Assembly: GCF_018812025.1 (NCBI RefSeq)
Contig: NC_063052.1
Coordinates: forward strand, 16,578,186-16,642,185
Origin: Megalobrama amblycephala
Lineage: Eukaryota > Chordata > Actinopteri > Cypriniformes > Xenocyprididae
DNA length: 64,000 nucleotides
Reading direction: 5' to 3'
A program made the position numbers and the translations under genes. Positions 61,895 to 64,000 of this stretch are shown here, one piece after another (the stretch's first letter is position 1; every line of letters starts with the position of its first letter). Below the pieces are notes generated by a model that searched no databases, was not told the origin of the DNA, and saw only the letters and a list, made by a program, of their open reading frames with translations.

Positions 61895-63388
61895 CAGAGC
61901 CCCTAAAGGGACATGGTGATGGTAAAAAAGGAGCACTGAGGATAGCAATCTGCTGAAATATCTGTTCCTCTGTTTTTAACTCACTTGCACTTTATTGCAC
62001 CATGCAATTGATATAATAAATTTTGTATTTTTCTAGACTTCAGTCTTTTTTTTGGATTCAGTGTGCGGCCAGCCACTTTTTTCTGTTTTGCTCAAGTTTA
62101 TCTTTTTTGGTTCTACGCACCTGAAGGAAAAAAGAATTTTTCAACTGAGAGCGCAACAACTTTCTTTGATGGTAAAAATAAAGAAAGATTTATTATTTTA
62201 AATGCTTTGGCATTCTCTCGCAAAACTTTTGGGTTTCCCCGAGAAACTCTGCATTCATTTGCAAAACTTTTGTGATGGAAATAATATGTCAGAGGAAAAA
62301 CTACACCGTAAAAAATGATTGTGATTTTAACGGTAAAAGACTGTAAAAATGCTACGGTGAAAAACAGTAAATTGATTAACAGAAAGTTTACATACTATAT
62401 ACAGTGAATAACTGTAATAGAGCTAACCGTATATTTAATGTAATTTTACAGTAAAATACTGTTAAATTTACAGCTTTTGGAGGTGAAAAATAACAAGTCA
62501 TTGTATAATTTACAGTGAAAAACTGTAAATTGTCATTTCCACAATTCCTTGCGTGACACTTCACATTTGATGTATGTATTTGTGTAGTTTCTTCTTAGTT
62601 TTTTCTAATCAGTTATGTACATTAGGGTTTTAAATTGTTGTTAAATTAATGTTTATTGCATTTTTAAAATATTATGTGTATTACCATAATGGTGTTTAGT
62701 GTTTGTGTGAATGACACTGTGTGCACCTTCTATATATTAGTATTGTCCTTCTCAGCTTTTGGAAAAGATGCTTGAGATGAACTTTGATTCATCATGTGAC
62801 TTTCATCACCACTGTGTTTGGTGGTTGTCAGTGTATTGCAAAAGTACAAAACAGATATTAGTACTTCAATAGTTTGGTAAATTAACATTATATCAGTTAA
62901 TGAAATGCGTTTTTTTTTTACTGTAAATTTAAGTTAAATCTGTAAAACCTAAAATGTTGCTACCATAATTTTTTATGGTAAATTTCTAACAACCACAGCT
63001 GCCGGGTTTTTAAGCATAAATTTAACAGCATTTTTTTACAGTGTGTAAAATAAACAGTTATGAACCATAATTATTACAGTATAAACCTTTAAATTATACG
63101 TTTTTTAACTGTAAAATAGACAGTAAACTAAGTGCTGTCGCTGTCCTGTAAAACCTAAAATGTTGCTACCGTATTTTTTACGGTAAAGTTCCACAGCTGC
63201 CATTTTTTTACTGTAAATTTTACAGGGATTTTTTTACAGTGTATACTTCAGTGCTTTTGTGAGTGAACAAAGTTTCTCAGAGAAACAATATTTTCATGAA
63301 AAAAGTGCAAAAGATTTACAAGCAAATGCAAAAGCATTGAAATATATATATATATTTTTTACATCACCAGGTCCCCATTGGGGCTTCG
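61895..63388. mobile_element. DNA element with AGCCCC...GGTGATG inverted ends
   Basis: Left CAGAGCCCCTAAAGGGACAT and inverted right CGAAGCCCCAATGGGGACCT share the continuation GGTGATG. The length without the nested insert is about 0.55 kb. The duplication is unclear because both flanks are A rich. The 70-codon frame at 62063-62275 is within it. Confidence 0.65.
62304..63241. mobile_element. 938-bp CACTGTAAAAAA-type element
   Basis: Starts CACCGTAAAAAATG and ends TTTTTTTACAGTG, flanked by TA at 62302-62303 and 63242-63243. The interior is filled with ACAGTAAA / TTTACTGT words, so it is a self-complementary non-coding element. Confidence 0.7.
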
Positions 63389-63490
63389 TAAAAAAACAGA
63401 ACATTTGTGAAATATTGTAATTTAAAATATCAACACATATTTTCAGGATACTTCGATGAACAGAAGGAAAGTTCAGGAAAAAGTAAACAG

Positions 63491-64000
63491 GATGAATGTT
63501 GATTTCATGTTGACTTTAACATACTATAATGAGGTTCCACTTTTATTATTAGATTTGCATTTGTATTGGATGTTCATACTAAATAAACCAATACAAAGGG
63601 TCTTTCAATAAATGCATAATTTCCTGTAAGTGTACAGTAAAATATAGACATTTCAATTTGGGAAGCCAGCAAAACAATAATGTTTAATGTTCAAAGTTTG
63701 AAGTTTAGATGTTCTACCCGTTTGCAAAAGTTTATAGTAGTATGGGGCTGACTGACTGAATTTTGCTCACAATCCAGACAAAAGTTGTTGGGCGAGATAA
63801 ATGATAAAGCTGAGTAACTGGTGTTGGCAAAAACCCGTTGTTTGAAATCGGTCAGTCGGTGCATCAAGGCTCTACATTCGGTTCAAGACACGCCCTGTTT
63901 TGATTTGGTTAAAGTATGAGGTGAGCATGACGTCCGGAAAGTAGAAGATTCCAGACACATTTTGGCATAAAGAAAAATCCACTGGGTTCATGCTTGATTA
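63491..64000. other. Right window edge, no gene recognised
   Basis: No exon or element boundary is evident in the final 0.5 kb. Confidence 0.45.

Larger units (their letters stand above)
61842..63490. repeat. Three-level nested repeat
   Basis: The outer fragment (TGCTCACCAAGGATGCATTT at 61850-61869 and GAAATATTGTAATTTAAAAT near 63410) is split by an element at 61895-63388, which is itself split by one at 62304-63241. Confidence 0.65.

Noticed and set aside
1..64000. A prokaryotic-style defence, biosynthetic or CRISPR system
   Set aside because: No operon-like gene runs, no direct-repeat/spacer array; all multi-domain coding outside rit1 and syt11 is retroelement.

Overview
This is vertebrate nuclear DNA, almost certainly from a cyprinid fish. 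It carries two ordinary spliced protein-coding genes, both on the minus strand, inside a dense mosaic of teleost transposable elements. I found no bacterial or viral operon, CRISPR array, rRNA or tRNA, and no convincing new multigene system. The cyprinid assignment rests on the repeat families (TTAA-flanked elements, 8-bp-TSD hAT-like elements, a Ty3/gypsy element, a DIRS-like element). The apparent absence of abundant DANA-type SINEs argues mildly for a cyprinid other than zebrafish; this is inference.

Gene 1, rit1 (minus strand), has five coding exons at 15379-15298, 12804-12748, 10873-10800, 9290-9099 and 4936-4706. They encode a 211-residue Ras-like GTPase without a CAAX box. A non-coding first exon and promoter may lie near 18.46-18.61 kb. 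Gene 2, syt11 (minus strand), has coding exons at 58518-58485, 33759-32870, 23637-23517 and 23243-22933. They encode a 451-residue synaptotagmin-11 with one membrane segment, C2A and C2B. Its promoter, with a TATA-like box and a CpG/GGA-rich 5' UTR, lies near 58.6-58.8 kb, and intron 1 is 24.7 kb. The pair is also linked in human. Here both genes read in the same direction, whereas as I recall the human genes converge.

Layout: 1-4.0 kb, repeat-rich flank without a recognised gene. 4.0-18.6 kb, rit1, with introns holding nested DNA elements, a degenerate Tc1-like piece, a palindrome close to the last acceptor and a direct duplication flanking exon 2. 18.6-22.9 kb, the intergenic interval and probable syt11 3' UTR. 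22.9-58.8 kb, syt11. Intron 2 contains a hAT-like element, a TTAA element and a large fold-back element inside a TA microsatellite. Intron 1 contains a broken Ty3/gypsy retrotransposon (42.1-47.2 kb) that itself carries a 774-bp hAT-like insertion, a decayed DIRS-like retroelement (49.6-53.1 kb) and several TTAA elements. 58.9-64 kb is the syt11 upstream flank with two hAT-like elements and a three-level nested repeat.

The most informative observations are the target-site duplications that can be read directly. They order the insertions and explain most of the apparent open reading frames. The two host genes have no obvious functional link beyond conserved linkage and expected neuronal roles.
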